Below, piece by piece: positions 1-8,100 of a DNA stretch of 15,000 nt. The stretch spans positions 21,030,146 to 21,045,145 of the forward strand of contig CM022670.1 of the NCBI GenBank assembly GCA_012295275.1. The letters are read 5' to 3'. Numbering within the stretch: the first letter of the stretch is position 1; each line of letters opens with the position of its first letter. Source of the DNA: Chrysomallon squamiferum (taxonomy: Eukaryota > Mollusca > Gastropoda > Neomphalida > Peltospiridae). The notes below the pieces were generated by a model, which had not been told where the DNA came from, did no database searches, and saw nothing but the letters and a program-made list of their open reading frames with translations. Position numbers and translations under genes: made by a program.

Positions 1-73
1 AAAAAATAAAAACATTATTTTGATCTTTTTGTTTTTACTTCTTCCTTCCTTTTTCTCTAATTCTTTTTAACTC

Positions 74-123
<50 letters not shown>

Positions 124-345
124 GTATTCTTCTTCACTTTCTTTCAGTCTTTCTTTCTTTATTATTTTATTGCTATTATTTGTTTTTTCTTTTCCTTTCA
201 TTCACTTTTTTTTCTTTTTTCTTTTTTTCATTCTGATTTTCGGGTTTTGGGGTGCGTTTTGTTCTTTTTTCGTTTTTGTTCTCTTTTATTAAGGCACTGT
301 AATTTTATTATAAAAATTAACAAATGTTACTCTAACATTACATGA
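1..345. repeat. T-rich low-complexity tract with 47-bp poly(T)
   Basis: An uninterrupted T run spans 76-122. It is followed to about 290 by a pyrimidine-rich stretch of T and C with only scattered purines. The forward reading frame here encodes mostly Phe and Leu, which is what T-rich DNA gives in any frame, so I do not call a gene. On the opposite strand this is a long poly(A), which could be a retroelement tail or just slippage-grown simple sequence. No body of an element is recognisable next to it. Confidence 0.9.
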
Positions 346-876
346 AACATTTTAAATTTTTGCTAAAGTTGTCATGTGTAAAAAGTCATCAGACTTGTTC
401 AACAGCCCTCTAACAAATTACTCCAAGTCAACCAATGATTTTTGTATTTGACTGATTTGTTACCATTCCATCACTTATTTTACATAAAGACAATTTTATT
501 CAGTCTTTCTCTTTGTTAATCTTCATATAAATTCGTTCGTTTGACCTTCCTTCCTTTGTCATCCCAAATACAGACCCAGTCCAGATATAAGTACAACAGT
601 GTGTTAGATCATCAAAAAAAAAACAAAAAAACATCCATTCGTCAATATCTGCATCGATCCGTTTGTTAATTTTTAATAAAATGCAAAGGGTGACTGTCTG
701 GATAAAGAAGTCTAGACTTGTCCTTCCGTTCGTTTGGTATTCATATTACTGTCCCTTCTTTTCTTCGTCTAAATACAAATGAAGCGTTTATTGCTTTAGG
801 CGATTGTCTGAATGAATGACTGTATGTTTGTATATCTGCGTCAGATTAGTTGTGTCTCTGTTTTACCTTTTGCCGA

Positions 877-880
<4 letters not shown>
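346..880. other. AT-rich non-repetitive stretch, nothing recognised
   Basis: This stretch has mixed composition with no long ORF, no RNA gene pattern and no clear repeat beyond a short interrupted A run near 615-630. It reads as ordinary non-coding DNA. Confidence 0.6.
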
Positions 881-915
<35 letters not shown>

Positions 916-955
916 TTTTTTTTTTTTTTTTTATTTTTTTTTTTTTTTTTTTTTT
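881..955. repeat. Interrupted poly(T) tract, 75 bp
   Basis: T runs at 881-914, 916-932 and 934-955 are broken only by one G (915) and one A (933). This looks like a single old homopolymer with two substitutions. The Phe-rich ORF across it is a by-product. Confidence 0.95.
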
Positions 956-1261
956 ATTTATTATCATTATTATTAATTTATTTTATATTTGGTTTTGGGG
1001 GGTTTTTTTGTTGAGAGCGTGTATCTGTTTGATTTGTTTTTGTTTTCCTAGTTGTTTTTTTTCGGCTGATTTTTTAAAATTTAAATCTGTATTTTATCTT
1101 TTAAATGTGTGTGAAACACGACTAGAAACTGTTTTAGAAAATATTCAAAGATGTATGTATATAGATGTACTATAAACTCTGTCGTTTCTGGAAAATGATA
1201 AAATTATTGATATGATAAATATTAATAAATATAAATCCATAAAGACAAAATTATTTGTATA

Positions 1262-1280
1262 GATACAGATACAGACAGAC

Positions 1281-1374
<94 letters not shown>
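1262..1374. repeat. Compound microsatellite ending in (AG)45
   Basis: A GATACA/ACAG-like lead-in (1262-1284) passes into a perfect AG dinucleotide run at 1285-1374 (90 bp, 45 units). The purine-only strand has mirror symmetry, so it is an H-DNA/triplex-capable sequence by established sequence rules. The Ser-Leu ORF on the minus strand is a translation of the repeat. Confidence 0.97.
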
Positions 1375-1376
<2 letters not shown>

Positions 1377-1930
1377 CTTTTAATAACAAAAACATGATCA
1401 TGAAAGACATTAACAATAACAACTACCTCAGTTTATGTAATACAAAAATCCATTAAACCGCTAGACCCCAAACCACAACCACCCAAAAAAAACCAAAGAA
1501 AGGAATATTACAAAAGACTACTAGTAGACGTAAATACCTTGTTGTCATCAACGCGTTTATTTCTAATACAAGAGCTTTCAAAAAGAAGATAACAGAAGAC
1601 GTTTTGAAAATAGAAATATCTGAATTATGTCAGAAAACTTTCTCTAAAAATAAATATTCCTCTTCGGGCTACATTATGAATTATTTTAGTAACGCTTTAC
1701 TACATCCTCGCGTTTTGTTAAAAGTACATTTAAAAGTGCAAACTCAAAAAGGTATCGTAATAAAATGTGAAAAAAATAAAATAATAATAATAATAATAAA
1801 AATTTAATTTAAAACTGAAGAGATTTATCAGGCTTGTTTGTTATGAAAGTCACGGATCTAATTATAAATTTAATGCACAATTTACATCTTTCCTGAGGGG
1901 GCTATTTCACAGCTGCACACTTCTGAAATT
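1375..1930. other. AT-rich stretch with short (TAA)n, no gene seen
   Basis: This is mostly unique AT-rich sequence. A short TAA run lies at about 1781-1799. The 67-codon ORF near 1604-1807 has ordinary composition at its start but ends in Lys/Ile from the TAA run. It has no recognisable motif and no splice-like borders, so I do not call it coding. Confidence 0.6.
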
Positions 1931-2096
1931 AATAATAATTTTTTTTTTTTTAAATGTATTCTTGAGAAAAAGATAATAATATTAAATAATAATAATAAAA
2001 TTAATAAAATTAAATCAAAACAAGAACAAGAATAACTTTAAAAAAAAAAAATAACAATAAAATATGATAATAAAAATAAAGACGTAAGGAAAGAAA
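1931..2096. repeat. A/T-only low-complexity block (AAT/AAAT-like)
   Basis: Degenerate AAT and AAAT units are mixed with a 13-bp T run (1939-1951) and an A run near 2039-2051. There is almost no G or C. It is simple-sequence DNA with no gene content. Confidence 0.85.
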
Positions 2097-2110
2097 TACA
2101 CGAGTGTAGA

Positions 2111-2118
2111 TATAAAAG
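2111..2118 (+). promoter_or_regulatory. TATA-box-like octamer (weak)
   Basis: TATAAAAG matches the consensus TATA element. It sits in a slightly more complex segment, with an ACAGTTG stretch about 30 bp downstream that could pass as an initiator. In DNA this AT-rich an octamer like this is expected about once or twice by chance in 15 kb over both strands, and no gene follows. It is listed only as a weak candidate. Confidence 0.12.
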
Positions 2119-2489
2119 TGAGCGTTTACGAGTGTACGTACAGTTGTCGGGATATTTGCATCAGTGCACTTAATGATTATATCTAATGTTTATACATTTA
2201 TATGTGGGTTTATGATTATATGTTTATAATATTCTCTCGTTTTTTTGGCTCACACATACACACACTGACATACAAACTAACTCATACCGACATACATGAT
2301 TAATATTGTACAGTTCTGTTGTTAAATGGTCTTGTATCATTTGTTTTTGGCAGATAGTTAACTTCTAGCAGGAAATATACGGTTTGATTGCTATACGGAA
2401 AACCAGTATTTTCGACAGGAAATATAAAATAAATGTCCGCTATCAGAAAGAAATGCCACAGGCATATCTAACACATAATGAGAGTAGAA
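2119..2489. other. Mixed AT-rich sequence, nothing recognised
   Basis: Non-repetitive AT-rich DNA with short CA-rich bits near 2250-2275. There is no ORF of interest and no structured RNA pattern. Confidence 0.5.
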
Positions 2490-2620
2490 CGCAGGAAGTG
2501 CCCGCCGCAAGGTGGCGCACAGCCAAAAGATAAAGGGTACCACGCACCTAGTCACATGATTTAAGGTCAGTGTTCAAATCGCATCGATCATGGAACGAGA
2601 TATCTGATTGGTTGTTGAAT
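2490..2620. promoter_or_regulatory. Candidate cis-regulatory module with clustered TF-like motifs
   Basis: About 130 bp of non-repetitive, GC-richer sequence sits in AT-rich surroundings. In order it holds a CTCF-like core (2505-2518), AGATAA, a GATA-factor site (2528-2533), TCACATGA, an M-box-type E-box (2552-2559), TTAAGGTCA, an extended nuclear-receptor half-site of the ERR/NR5A kind (2561-2569), and CTGATTGGTT, an inverted CCAAT/NF-Y site (2604-2613). The motif matches are read directly from the sequence. That they act together as an enhancer, promoter or insulator is inference. Confidence 0.35.
2505..2518 (+). promoter_or_regulatory. CTCF-like binding core, site 1
   Basis: CCGCAAGGTGGCGC matches the bilaterian CTCF core, in which AGGTGGCGC is shared between fly and vertebrate consensus forms, and the upstream CCGC fits the CCNCNAG portion. 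A GC-rich core like this is unlikely by chance at about 30% GC. It has the same orientation as the second site at 4557-4572. Occupancy cannot be seen from sequence. Confidence 0.45.
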
Positions 2621-3120
2621 GCGCTGTGAATATTTATGATAATAATATTATCTAAGCAAGTAATTTTGTTTATTTAATGGTTATCTGGTGTATAAGGTGA
2701 ATTAAGATTCAAATTAGTTAAATGTAAGGAGAAAATTAAAATGATCTTCCTTCTTATTTTTGATGAAAGAAGACTTCAAAATGTTTTCATTGACAAAAAT
2801 ATTTAGCAAAAGACTGAAAACAAAATTTTAGATGTTTTCTTCCATATTACACCGAATGACATTTTATAAGAAAAGATTTAGAATTGCGACGAAATTAAAT
2901 TCATTCGACGTGCGGTAATCATTATAGCTTGTTTTCTTGCAAAATTTAAAAAAAATAGGTTATCTGTGCTGGTGGGATGTAAATACATAATTGAAGTACA
3001 CTGTACAGGTTAATGTCCTTTCTAAAAATGTAGGAGAAGGGAAGCTTCTTTTTTAAATATTGTGTGTTAAAAATAGAGGAATAATTTGATCTGAAATGAC
3101 TAATAAATTTCTAAACAAAT
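2621..3120. other. AT-rich non-repetitive stretch, nothing recognised
   Basis: No ORF above noise and no strong repeat beyond short A runs. I see no RNA gene or element ends. Confidence 0.55.
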
Positions 3121-3121
3121 C

Positions 3122-3139
3122 CACACACACACACACACA
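3122..3139. repeat. (CA)9 microsatellite
   Basis: A perfect CA dinucleotide run, short enough to be incidental. Confidence 0.9.
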
Positions 3140-3299
3140 TAAACTGCTACTCTGTTTAGTACCACTAATACAAAACTACTACAAGAATAACAATTACTAA
3201 TACTGAAGCTTCTTTAACAGCGGAATCTTAACAGACCTCTTAACACCAGCAATAATACAAAAGTAGTTTTCTTTAATCATCATTTTAATCTTCTCACTT

Positions 3300-3474
3300 T
3301 CTGCTTTTTGTTCGTTTTTCATTTTTTACTTAATCCTTCATTCTTCTTACCCTCTAGTCCATTCTTTTTTCATTCTGTTCAGTTATTGTCATTCATTCTT
3401 CTTTTTATCCATCATCATCTTTGCCTTTTCTTCCGCTTTTTTCCTTTCTTCTTCTTCTTTTTTTTTTTTTTTTT
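3300..3474. repeat. Pyrimidine-rich tract ending in T17
   Basis: A long T/C-rich tract ends in a TTC run and T17 (3458-3474), directly followed by AAACAG. The tract plus the AG has the form of a very strong polypyrimidine tract and 3' splice acceptor (AG at 3479-3480). It could equally be simple sequence that mimics one. Confidence 0.7.
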
Positions 3475-3480
3475 AAACAG

Positions 3481-3622
3481 ACATGTTATCGCAGACAAGC
3501 GGGTGATGCTTCTGAGTGAAAGCTGTGACATGTTTACTGCGGAAGTCGACATTAAATTCGGCCATTTCACTCGGAGCACCTCGAAATAACACATAGGTTC
3601 GCTAATTACATTTCCCTGCCAA
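3481..3622 (+). other. Candidate exon behind a strong acceptor-like tract (unidentified)
   Basis: Non-repetitive sequence begins right after a polypyrimidine tract and CAG, and 142 bp later meets AAG|GTGAAT, a passable donor. In the frame that starts with one leftover base, about 35 codons stay open to a TAA at 3587-3589 (partial peptide HVIADKRVMLLSESC). The other two forward frames stop within about 45 bases. No frame is open to the donor, so it would be a terminal coding exon or a non-coding exon. I recognise no family. The block also carries TGTTTAC (3531-3537), a forkhead-type site, so a regulatory element is an equal possibility. Confidence 0.15.
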
Positions 3623-3847
3623 GGTGAATTTCGGCTGAGGAAAAACGTGTGATGGATTACCTGTGAAATTTGTCATTCGTAAATCTGCTTGGGTGTGGTC
3701 GTATCATGCTTCTAAATACTTTGACTTCCTTTGGCCTTGAGGTGATAAAGACAAATGGCAGAAAAATGTGTGAGTATAAGATCGAAGAAAAGTTCCGTGA
3801 ATAAAAGACATTAAGATAATGAATGTGGAACAACTGTACCTCGTTAA
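3623..3847. other. Non-repetitive sequence, nothing recognised
   Basis: Mixed sequence continues from the candidate exon with no open frame of note. It includes GGATTA near 3653, an Otx/Pitx-type hexamer that is too short to call alone. Confidence 0.4.
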
Positions 3848-3965
3848 TTTTTTTTTTTTTTTTTTTTTTTATTACATTTTCGTATTTACTAATTTCGGTT
3901 TTTAAATATGTTTTTGATTAATGAAGAAAATAACGATATCAGATTTAAAAAAAAAAAAAAAAAAA
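3848..3965. repeat. T23 and A19 runs flanking about 76 bp
   Basis: T23 spans 3848-3870 and A19 spans 3947-3965, with AT-rich sequence between. The two runs are complementary, so the segment can form a T/A-stemmed inverted repeat, but pure homopolymers make this weak evidence of an element. Confidence 0.85.
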
Positions 3966-4009
3966 GTGCTAAGTCATTACGTGGGTTTAGTTTTATTAAT
4001 TAACAAGAG

Positions 4010-4195
4010 ATGTGTTTATATGCAGTCTACCCTACACAGAGACTCTGTCAGTCAAGAAAACCATCATGACTAATTCTGTGACTAATCTAAACGAGGCGGG
4101 AGCTCCAATCACCGAGTTTCCAAAAATTCACAATCTTTATGGTATCATTTATACTATTAACAGTCACCAACAAAATAAACAAATACATCTTTAAA
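4010..4195 (+). other. Non-repetitive island with short ORF and small repeats
   Basis: A 60-codon open frame of ordinary composition runs to a TAA at 4192-4194. The start read for it is not a clear ATG context, and no motif is recognisable. Within it are an inverted repeat ACAGAG-A-CTCTGT (4036-4048), an exact direct repeat TGACTAAT (4067-4074 and 4079-4086, 12 bp apart) and a CCAATCA box (about 4107). A short regulatory region is as likely as an exon. Confidence 0.15.
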
Positions 4196-4199
4196 CAGA

Positions 4200-4298
4200 C
4201 AAAATATTTATTTATTTTATTTTTTTACTGATATATTTATTTATTTTGAGAAAAAGAAAAAGGAAAAAAAAAAGGGAAAAAAAGGAAAGAAAGACAAA
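4200..4298. repeat. ATTT-like and purine (A/G) low-complexity block
   Basis: TTTA/ATTT units pass into an A-rich purine run with scattered G up to about 4298. There is no gene content. Confidence 0.8.
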
Positions 4299-4556
4299 AA
4301 CGATTCCGCGCAATCGAGCATTACCGCACGTACTCTTCTTTAACGGAAAGTCACGAACTTCAGTTCGCGATTTTGCGCGTGCTCTGCCCTTCGATTTTCT
4401 TCCATGACGTAACAGCATGCGGTGCAAAGCCTTTGTTTTTAGTGTCAGGATTCACCAAGTATGCAAAAACAAGCTAAATTCAGAGCGGCCCACTAAAAAC
4501 CGTCGAAGGAAAATAAACACATCGTTCGTTTGGCGCACGCTGGTCTTTTATCTCTT

Positions 4557-4572
4557 TCGCCAGGAGGCGCTG
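4557..4572 (+). promoter_or_regulatory. CTCF-like binding core, site 2
   Basis: TCGCCAGGAGGCGCTG fits the CTCF core CCNCCAGGNGGCGCT with one mismatch, at the first position. It lies in the CpG island and has the same orientation as site 1, about 2.05 kb away. The motif is seen in the sequence; binding is inferred. Confidence 0.45.
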
Positions 4573-4586
4573 CAGGGCGAGAGAAA

Positions 4587-4601
4587 CCGCGAAATTCGCG
4601 G
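4587..4601. repeat. CpG-rich near-perfect palindrome
   Basis: CCGCGAA-A-TTCGCGG has 7-bp complementary arms around one central base and four CpGs. It contains an E2F-type half (CCGCGAAA). It may be a symmetrical protein-binding site. Confidence 0.6.
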
Positions 4602-4640
4602 ATTCTTTAACATTCGAGCCACCGTTTAGAAATATCGTTT

Positions 4641-5150
4641 CTAAAATTATCAATATTTAGCCAAATAAATGCTTCATTTGTTTCTTTATCCCCTTCAGTA
4701 TGGGGAGAGGTGGGAAATACAAAGCTCTGCTTGAGGTTACCTTTTGGGAAAATATTCTTGAATTTTTGAGTTCTCATATATTTGTTCAGATGACCAGTGA
4801 ATAGAGATACTAGCATTTAACTTTCTCAGTTGCAAAATATTTCTAGTAGTCTGGTGATAAATTAAATATATAATAATGAAATAATTCAAGATAATATATA
4901 TATATATATATTTGTACTCTGTGTGCAAATATATGTAAAAGATCCTTTGCTAGTAGTCTCGATAAGCATAATGAATTTTTCCTCTCAGTCTTACAATATA
5001 AATTAATTATATATTTATTTTATTGTATTAATTTATTTATTTGTTTATTTACTACTTCTACTACTACTACTATTTTATATTTTATTTTATTTTATTTTAT
5101 TTTATAATTTTTGTTACCCTTTTATTTTTTCCCACTAAAACTCATTTCAT
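4641..5150. other. AT-rich sequence with several short microsatellites
   Basis: There is (AT)9 at 4894-4911, (CTA)5 at 5058-5072 and (TTTTA)5 at 5080-5104. The overlapping minus-strand ORFs between 4607 and 4928 are in different frames, lack motifs and include TA-repeat translation, so they are not called. Confidence 0.7.
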
Positions 5151-5175
5151 CAACTGAGTTACGCCCGCTCAGTGA

Positions 5176-5188
5176 TGACGTCACGTAA
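5176..5188. promoter_or_regulatory. Perfect CRE palindrome overlapping a second bZIP site
   Basis: TGACGTCA (5176-5183) is the full cAMP-response element bound by CREB/ATF-family proteins. The overlapping TCACGTAA (5181-5188) is a CRE-variant or PAR-bZIP-like half. The short flank around it is GC-richer than its surroundings. No start site or gene is visible. Confidence 0.35.
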
Positions 5189-5637
5189 TTCTTTCTGACA
5201 CCTTGTAACCGCTAACGTTTTATGTGCGGAGCTAAATTAATTTATTATATTGTGGGCGTCTTCGCTAAATAATCATATTCATTTCACTGCTGATTACTGT
5301 GTACTCTGCTTTTTATTTATTTATTTATTTATTTATCTATTTATTTTAAACTGTTTTTCGTTTGTTTTCCAGATATTGAGGCAAATACGGTAGATGTCTA
5401 AAAGCATACAGTGTTGCACGGAAGAATATGATCATTTGAAATTAAAATGTTTATAACATTCCGACAAAATTTATTTTATTTATTTTAAAGTTAAAAAAGT
5501 ATCTCGTAAATTATTTTTAGAAACATGAAATAGAATATAAAGCACATGTTTCTTTTGAATAACCATCTTTTTCTTATTTGTTGTTGTTTTTAGCTTACTT
5601 TTTTTCATGGGTTTTAATTTGGGTTCTTTCTTTATTT
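5189..5637. other. AT-rich stretch with (TTTA)n, no gene seen
   Basis: A TTTA repeat lies at about 5311-5346. The rest is AT-rich with no open frame of interest. GTTTTCCAG at about 5363-5371 looks acceptor-like but leads into no open exon I can support. Confidence 0.6.
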
Positions 5638-5669
5638 CTTTCTTCTTCTTCTTCTTCTTCTTCTTCTTC

Positions 5670-5716
<47 letters not shown>
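5638..5716. repeat. Compound (TTC)n-(TTA)n microsatellite
   Basis: A TCT run (5641-5670, about 10 units) passes directly into a TTA run (5671-5716, about 15 units). One C-to-A change in the unit probably seeded the second array. Ser/Leu and Ile/Lys ORFs on either strand are translations of it. Confidence 0.95.
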
Positions 5717-6200
5717 CAATATTATTTCGTGATTATGTTATATGGGAGTGGCTATTGTCTTATTTTATGGGTTTATTTAGGTTTTTTTTTTGTTTTTTGT
5801 TTTTGTTTTTGTTTTTTGCAATATAAGTTTAAATTTAGTTTAACAAATAATTAATATTAAAAACAATAATGTAATAATGATGATGATAAAAATAAAGAAG
5901 AATACGAAGACAGTATTCTTGTGATGATGGTGATAATGTAAATGATTTTGATTACAACAAAAATAAATATAAAATAATAGCGACGACCTTAGTAGTAACA
6001 AACAATAAAATTAGTATTATATATGTGTATGTGTTTGTGTGAGTGTGTGTGTGTACATAAACTACAAAATTAATAATAATGAGAATCATAATTATAACGA
6101 TTAAGATAATAATAATGAAATTCGCCTCTGATTCTGGAACGATCAAAAAAAATAACATACATTCACGTAGATAACTATTTCTGGATTCTGTGCGTGTGTG
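5717..6200. other. AT-rich sequence with GTTTTT-like and TG-rich bits
   Basis: (GTTTTT)-like units lie at about 5781-5818, degenerate ATA/ATG units from 5840 to 6000, and an imperfect TG run at 6022-6055. No gene is recognised. Confidence 0.65.
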
Positions 6201-6419
6201 CGTATGTTTCCTGTCTAAGATACGCTGATAACTGCAGTGTTAATAATGTAGGTAACGAGAAGTGGTGCAAACAACCGATGTAAACCATCTGCCTTTTGCT
6301 CTGCGAGGTTTTGGCGGGAATCCAAATTGTGAAGTAGAGAGCAGACGTCATGAATGAACAACCTGATGATGAGAGCAGCATATGTTGACTACGAGCAGTC
6401 ATTAATTTCTTCTTCTCCT

Positions 6420-6421
<2 letters not shown>
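6201..6421. promoter_or_regulatory. Non-repetitive island with E2F-like site
   Basis: About 200 bp of complex sequence contains TTTTGGCGGGAA (6309-6320), a very good match to the E2F consensus TTTSGCGS with the GGGAA extension, and GACGTCA (6344-6350), a CRE half. A 75-codon minus-strand frame crosses the island (about 6175-6402) with ordinary composition but no motif I recognise. Regulatory element is the leading reading, at low certainty. Confidence 0.25.

Positions 6422-6454
<33 letters not shown>
6422..6454. repeat. Poly(T) tract, T33
   Basis: A perfect T33 run preceded by TTC units. On the minus strand it is a poly(A), but I see no element body beside it. Confidence 0.95.
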
Positions 6455-6760
6455 CCGAAGGGGAAATAATTATTTTAAGGGAAATGGTAATTGAAAATTT
6501 GGCATCGGAAGCAAACTGATTCTGCAGTACTTGTAACAGTGCATCTGCCTTGGCGGTAAAGGAGGCTTTTATCTACGGCGAAAAATAGCGACTTTGTAAA
6601 ATATATATATATTTAATTTCATTTATCTTTTATTATTATTATTATTTATTATTTCTATTAACATCTAGAATACCTGATTTATGAAGAGCCATCATGTCGT
6701 ATGTTTTTCTCTGTAGAAGGATGTGCATCTACCATTAGAAAATATGAAGTGCTGGCAGAA

Positions 6761-6762
<2 letters not shown>
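6455..6762. other. Mixed sequence, nothing recognised
   Basis: Non-repetitive segments lie at 6455-6600 and 6660-6760, separated by short TA and TTA runs (6600-6650). No ORF or RNA pattern is supported. Confidence 0.5.
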
Positions 6763-6797
<35 letters not shown>

Positions 6798-6952
6798 CAC
6801 CATACAAATATCTCACCTTTAAAATACGTGTAGGTGTTTTTAAAATAAATATCCATATTTTTTGTTCTTATTATTTTCCTTTTTCATCTTAATTCTTCTT
6901 TTTCTTCTTCTTCGTAATCATTTCTTCTTTTTTCTTTTTTTTTTTTTTTTTT
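6763..6952. repeat. Poly(T) T35 and downstream T/C-rich tracts
   Basis: T35 lies at 6763-6797, TTC-like units from about 6893, and T18 at 6935-6952. All are simple sequence. Confidence 0.9.
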
Positions 6953-6997
6953 ATTAGTAATAAAATAAATATAGATATCCAGTTTCCTGAAGTGCAT

Positions 6998-7060
6998 ATA
7001 GGTCAGCGGATGTTAGTTATTTGGCAGCTTGTAGGGTCGTGTTTTGATTGCAGTACCACG
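6998..7060 (+). repeat. Degenerate tRNA-like (SINE-like) remnant 1
   Basis: TAGGTCAGCGG resembles a tRNA A box (TGGCNNAGTGG), and about 40 bp later GTTTTGATTGC (7041-7051) resembles a B box (GGTTCGATTCC). The spacing is right for a Pol III type 2 promoter in a tRNA or tRNA-derived SINE. Both boxes have mismatches and no cloverleaf closes, so a functional tRNA is excluded. The exact 11-mer GGTCAGCGGAT recurs at 9332-9342. Confidence 0.25.
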
Positions 7061-7295
7061 CGATACACACATCCTATCTCACTATCTCGCTTTGTATAGC
7101 TAGCTGTCTGTTTACCGTGATATCAAATTTTATAAAATTATATTTCAGTCTAGAACAGATTTTTTTTTTTTTCTCGTTTCTAGTTTGTACTGGAATAAAA
7201 TATTTAGAAAAAGAAAAACTTTTTTTTTTAAATTGTAATAATAAAATAATGACAAAAGAATACAACAAACTACACTCCCAAAATAAAATTTAAAG

Positions 7296-7300
<5 letters not shown>
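7061..7300. other. AT-rich sequence, nothing recognised
   Basis: Short T runs occur (about 7161-7172). Overlapping small ORFs on both strands end in repeat translation. No gene is called. Confidence 0.5.

Positions 7301-7386
<86 letters not shown>
7301..7386. repeat. (GA)43 microsatellite
   Basis: A perfect GA run of 86 bp on the plus strand, the second of three long GA tracts with the same strand orientation. It is mirror-symmetric and triplex-capable. The Ser-Leu minus-strand ORF is repeat translation. Confidence 0.97.
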
Positions 7387-7389
<3 letters not shown>

Positions 7390-7428
7390 ACATAATGCAA
7401 ATGCTTATATATTAAAAATTATTATTAC

Positions 7429-7456
<28 letters not shown>
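7429..7456. repeat. Poly(A) A28
   Basis: A perfect A28 run begins 42 bp after the GA tract. No polyadenylation-type signal is suitably placed and no element body is recognisable. Confidence 0.95.
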
Positions 7457-7459
<3 letters not shown>

Positions 7460-8047
7460 AAATGATTAAAATAAGAAATAAAATTAACAACTTAAACAAT
7501 TGTATCTACAACGATAGATTACATTAACGATACACTTTAGTTAAACTTTCCAAAAAATAAAAGATCAAAAAAAAAGTTTTACAGTTTATTCTGCAATACA
7601 ATGATGATGTCATATCTGGGATAATGAATTTAGACTATTTACTGAAGGTGCACGTTATTATACTACAATCTGCATGTGAGTTTACTTTCTTCAGTACTTT
7701 GACTTTACTTACTGACTAATCATTAATCTCTATCATTTTCTTCACTTTTTTCGACCTATGACGTCACATCTTGCACTTAATCCTGTTCTTACCGCAGGTA
7801 CTCTTTAAAACTTACATCGTCAGCGGAAATAAACGAAACCATTTCTATGGTCTTCCTTTCTTTCTTCTTTTTTTTTTTTTTTCGACTTTGCCGTCTGCCA
7901 AATTATCTCCCTTGGTGTTCCCGATAAGTAATCAAAGTTCGTCAAACAATTAACGAGATGTGGAGAACCAAGTGAAGAAAACACAGACTTAAAGAGAGTC
8001 TTGCATTTCGCTCAATTACTCTGCACTTAGAAGCAGAATCAAGTACA
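7457..8047. other. AT-rich sequence with a CRE, no gene seen
   Basis: Mostly AT-rich unique DNA with small T/C runs (about 7858-7882). Sequence around 7880-7930 is more complex but too short to interpret. No ORF is supported. Confidence 0.5.
7759..7766. promoter_or_regulatory. Perfect CRE palindrome
   Basis: TGACGTCA, the full CREB/ATF site, is the second of three in the window. The sequence around it (7745-7800) is non-repetitive. No start site is evident. Confidence 0.3.
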
Positions 8048-8100
8048 TTTTCTTTCTTTTTTTCTTCTTTTTTTTTCTTTCTTTCATTTTTTTTTTTTTT
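8048..8100. repeat. T/C-rich low-complexity tract
   Basis: TTTC-like units end in a T run (about 8087-8100). The Lys-rich minus-strand ORF across it is a by-product. Confidence 0.85.

Larger units (their letters stand above)
4299..4640. promoter_or_regulatory. CpG-rich island, best promoter/regulatory candidate
   Basis: By hand count, 4301-4640 contains about 32 CpG dinucleotides at about 47% GC, giving observed/expected near 1.7. This stands out strongly from the AT-rich flanks. It holds CGAACT-TC-AGTTCG (4354-4367), TGACGTAA, an ATF/CREB-variant site (4405-4412), TTTGGCGC, an E2F-type site (4529-4536), a CTCF-like core (4557-4572), and the palindrome CCGCGAA-A-TTCGCGG (4587-4601), whose CCGCGAAA arm is a second E2F-type match. 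A 70-codon frame opens at an ATG (4417-4419) and ends at 4629, but it is unrecognised and may be chance. No TATA box or gene body is visible, so transcription direction is unknown. Confidence 0.45.

Noticed and set aside
816-1175. 119-codon plus-strand ORF
   Set aside because: Its middle is poly-Phe from the T runs at 881-955. The flanks have no motif or splice-like borders.
1222-1422. Minus-strand Ser-Leu ORF (and the similar one at 7145-7393)
   Set aside because: Direct translations of the GA microsatellites.
1878-1895. Third CTCF-like site (TCCTGAGGGGGCTA)
   Set aside because: Only the AGGGGGC part fits. The upstream CCNC spacing is one base short and the downstream GC is missing.
2570-2582. 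Isolated tRNA B-box-like GTGTTCAAATCGC
   Set aside because: No A box at the right distance upstream and no cloverleaf. Probably chance.
3848-3965. T23 and A19 runs as terminal inverted repeats of a transposon
   Set aside because: Homopolymer ends are not specific. No target-site duplication or body is recognised.
4212-4427. Arg/Lys-rich minus-strand ORF in the CpG island
   Set aside because: It opens at TTG and ends in Phe/Leu from a purine tract. The basic composition follows from CpG- and A-rich DNA.
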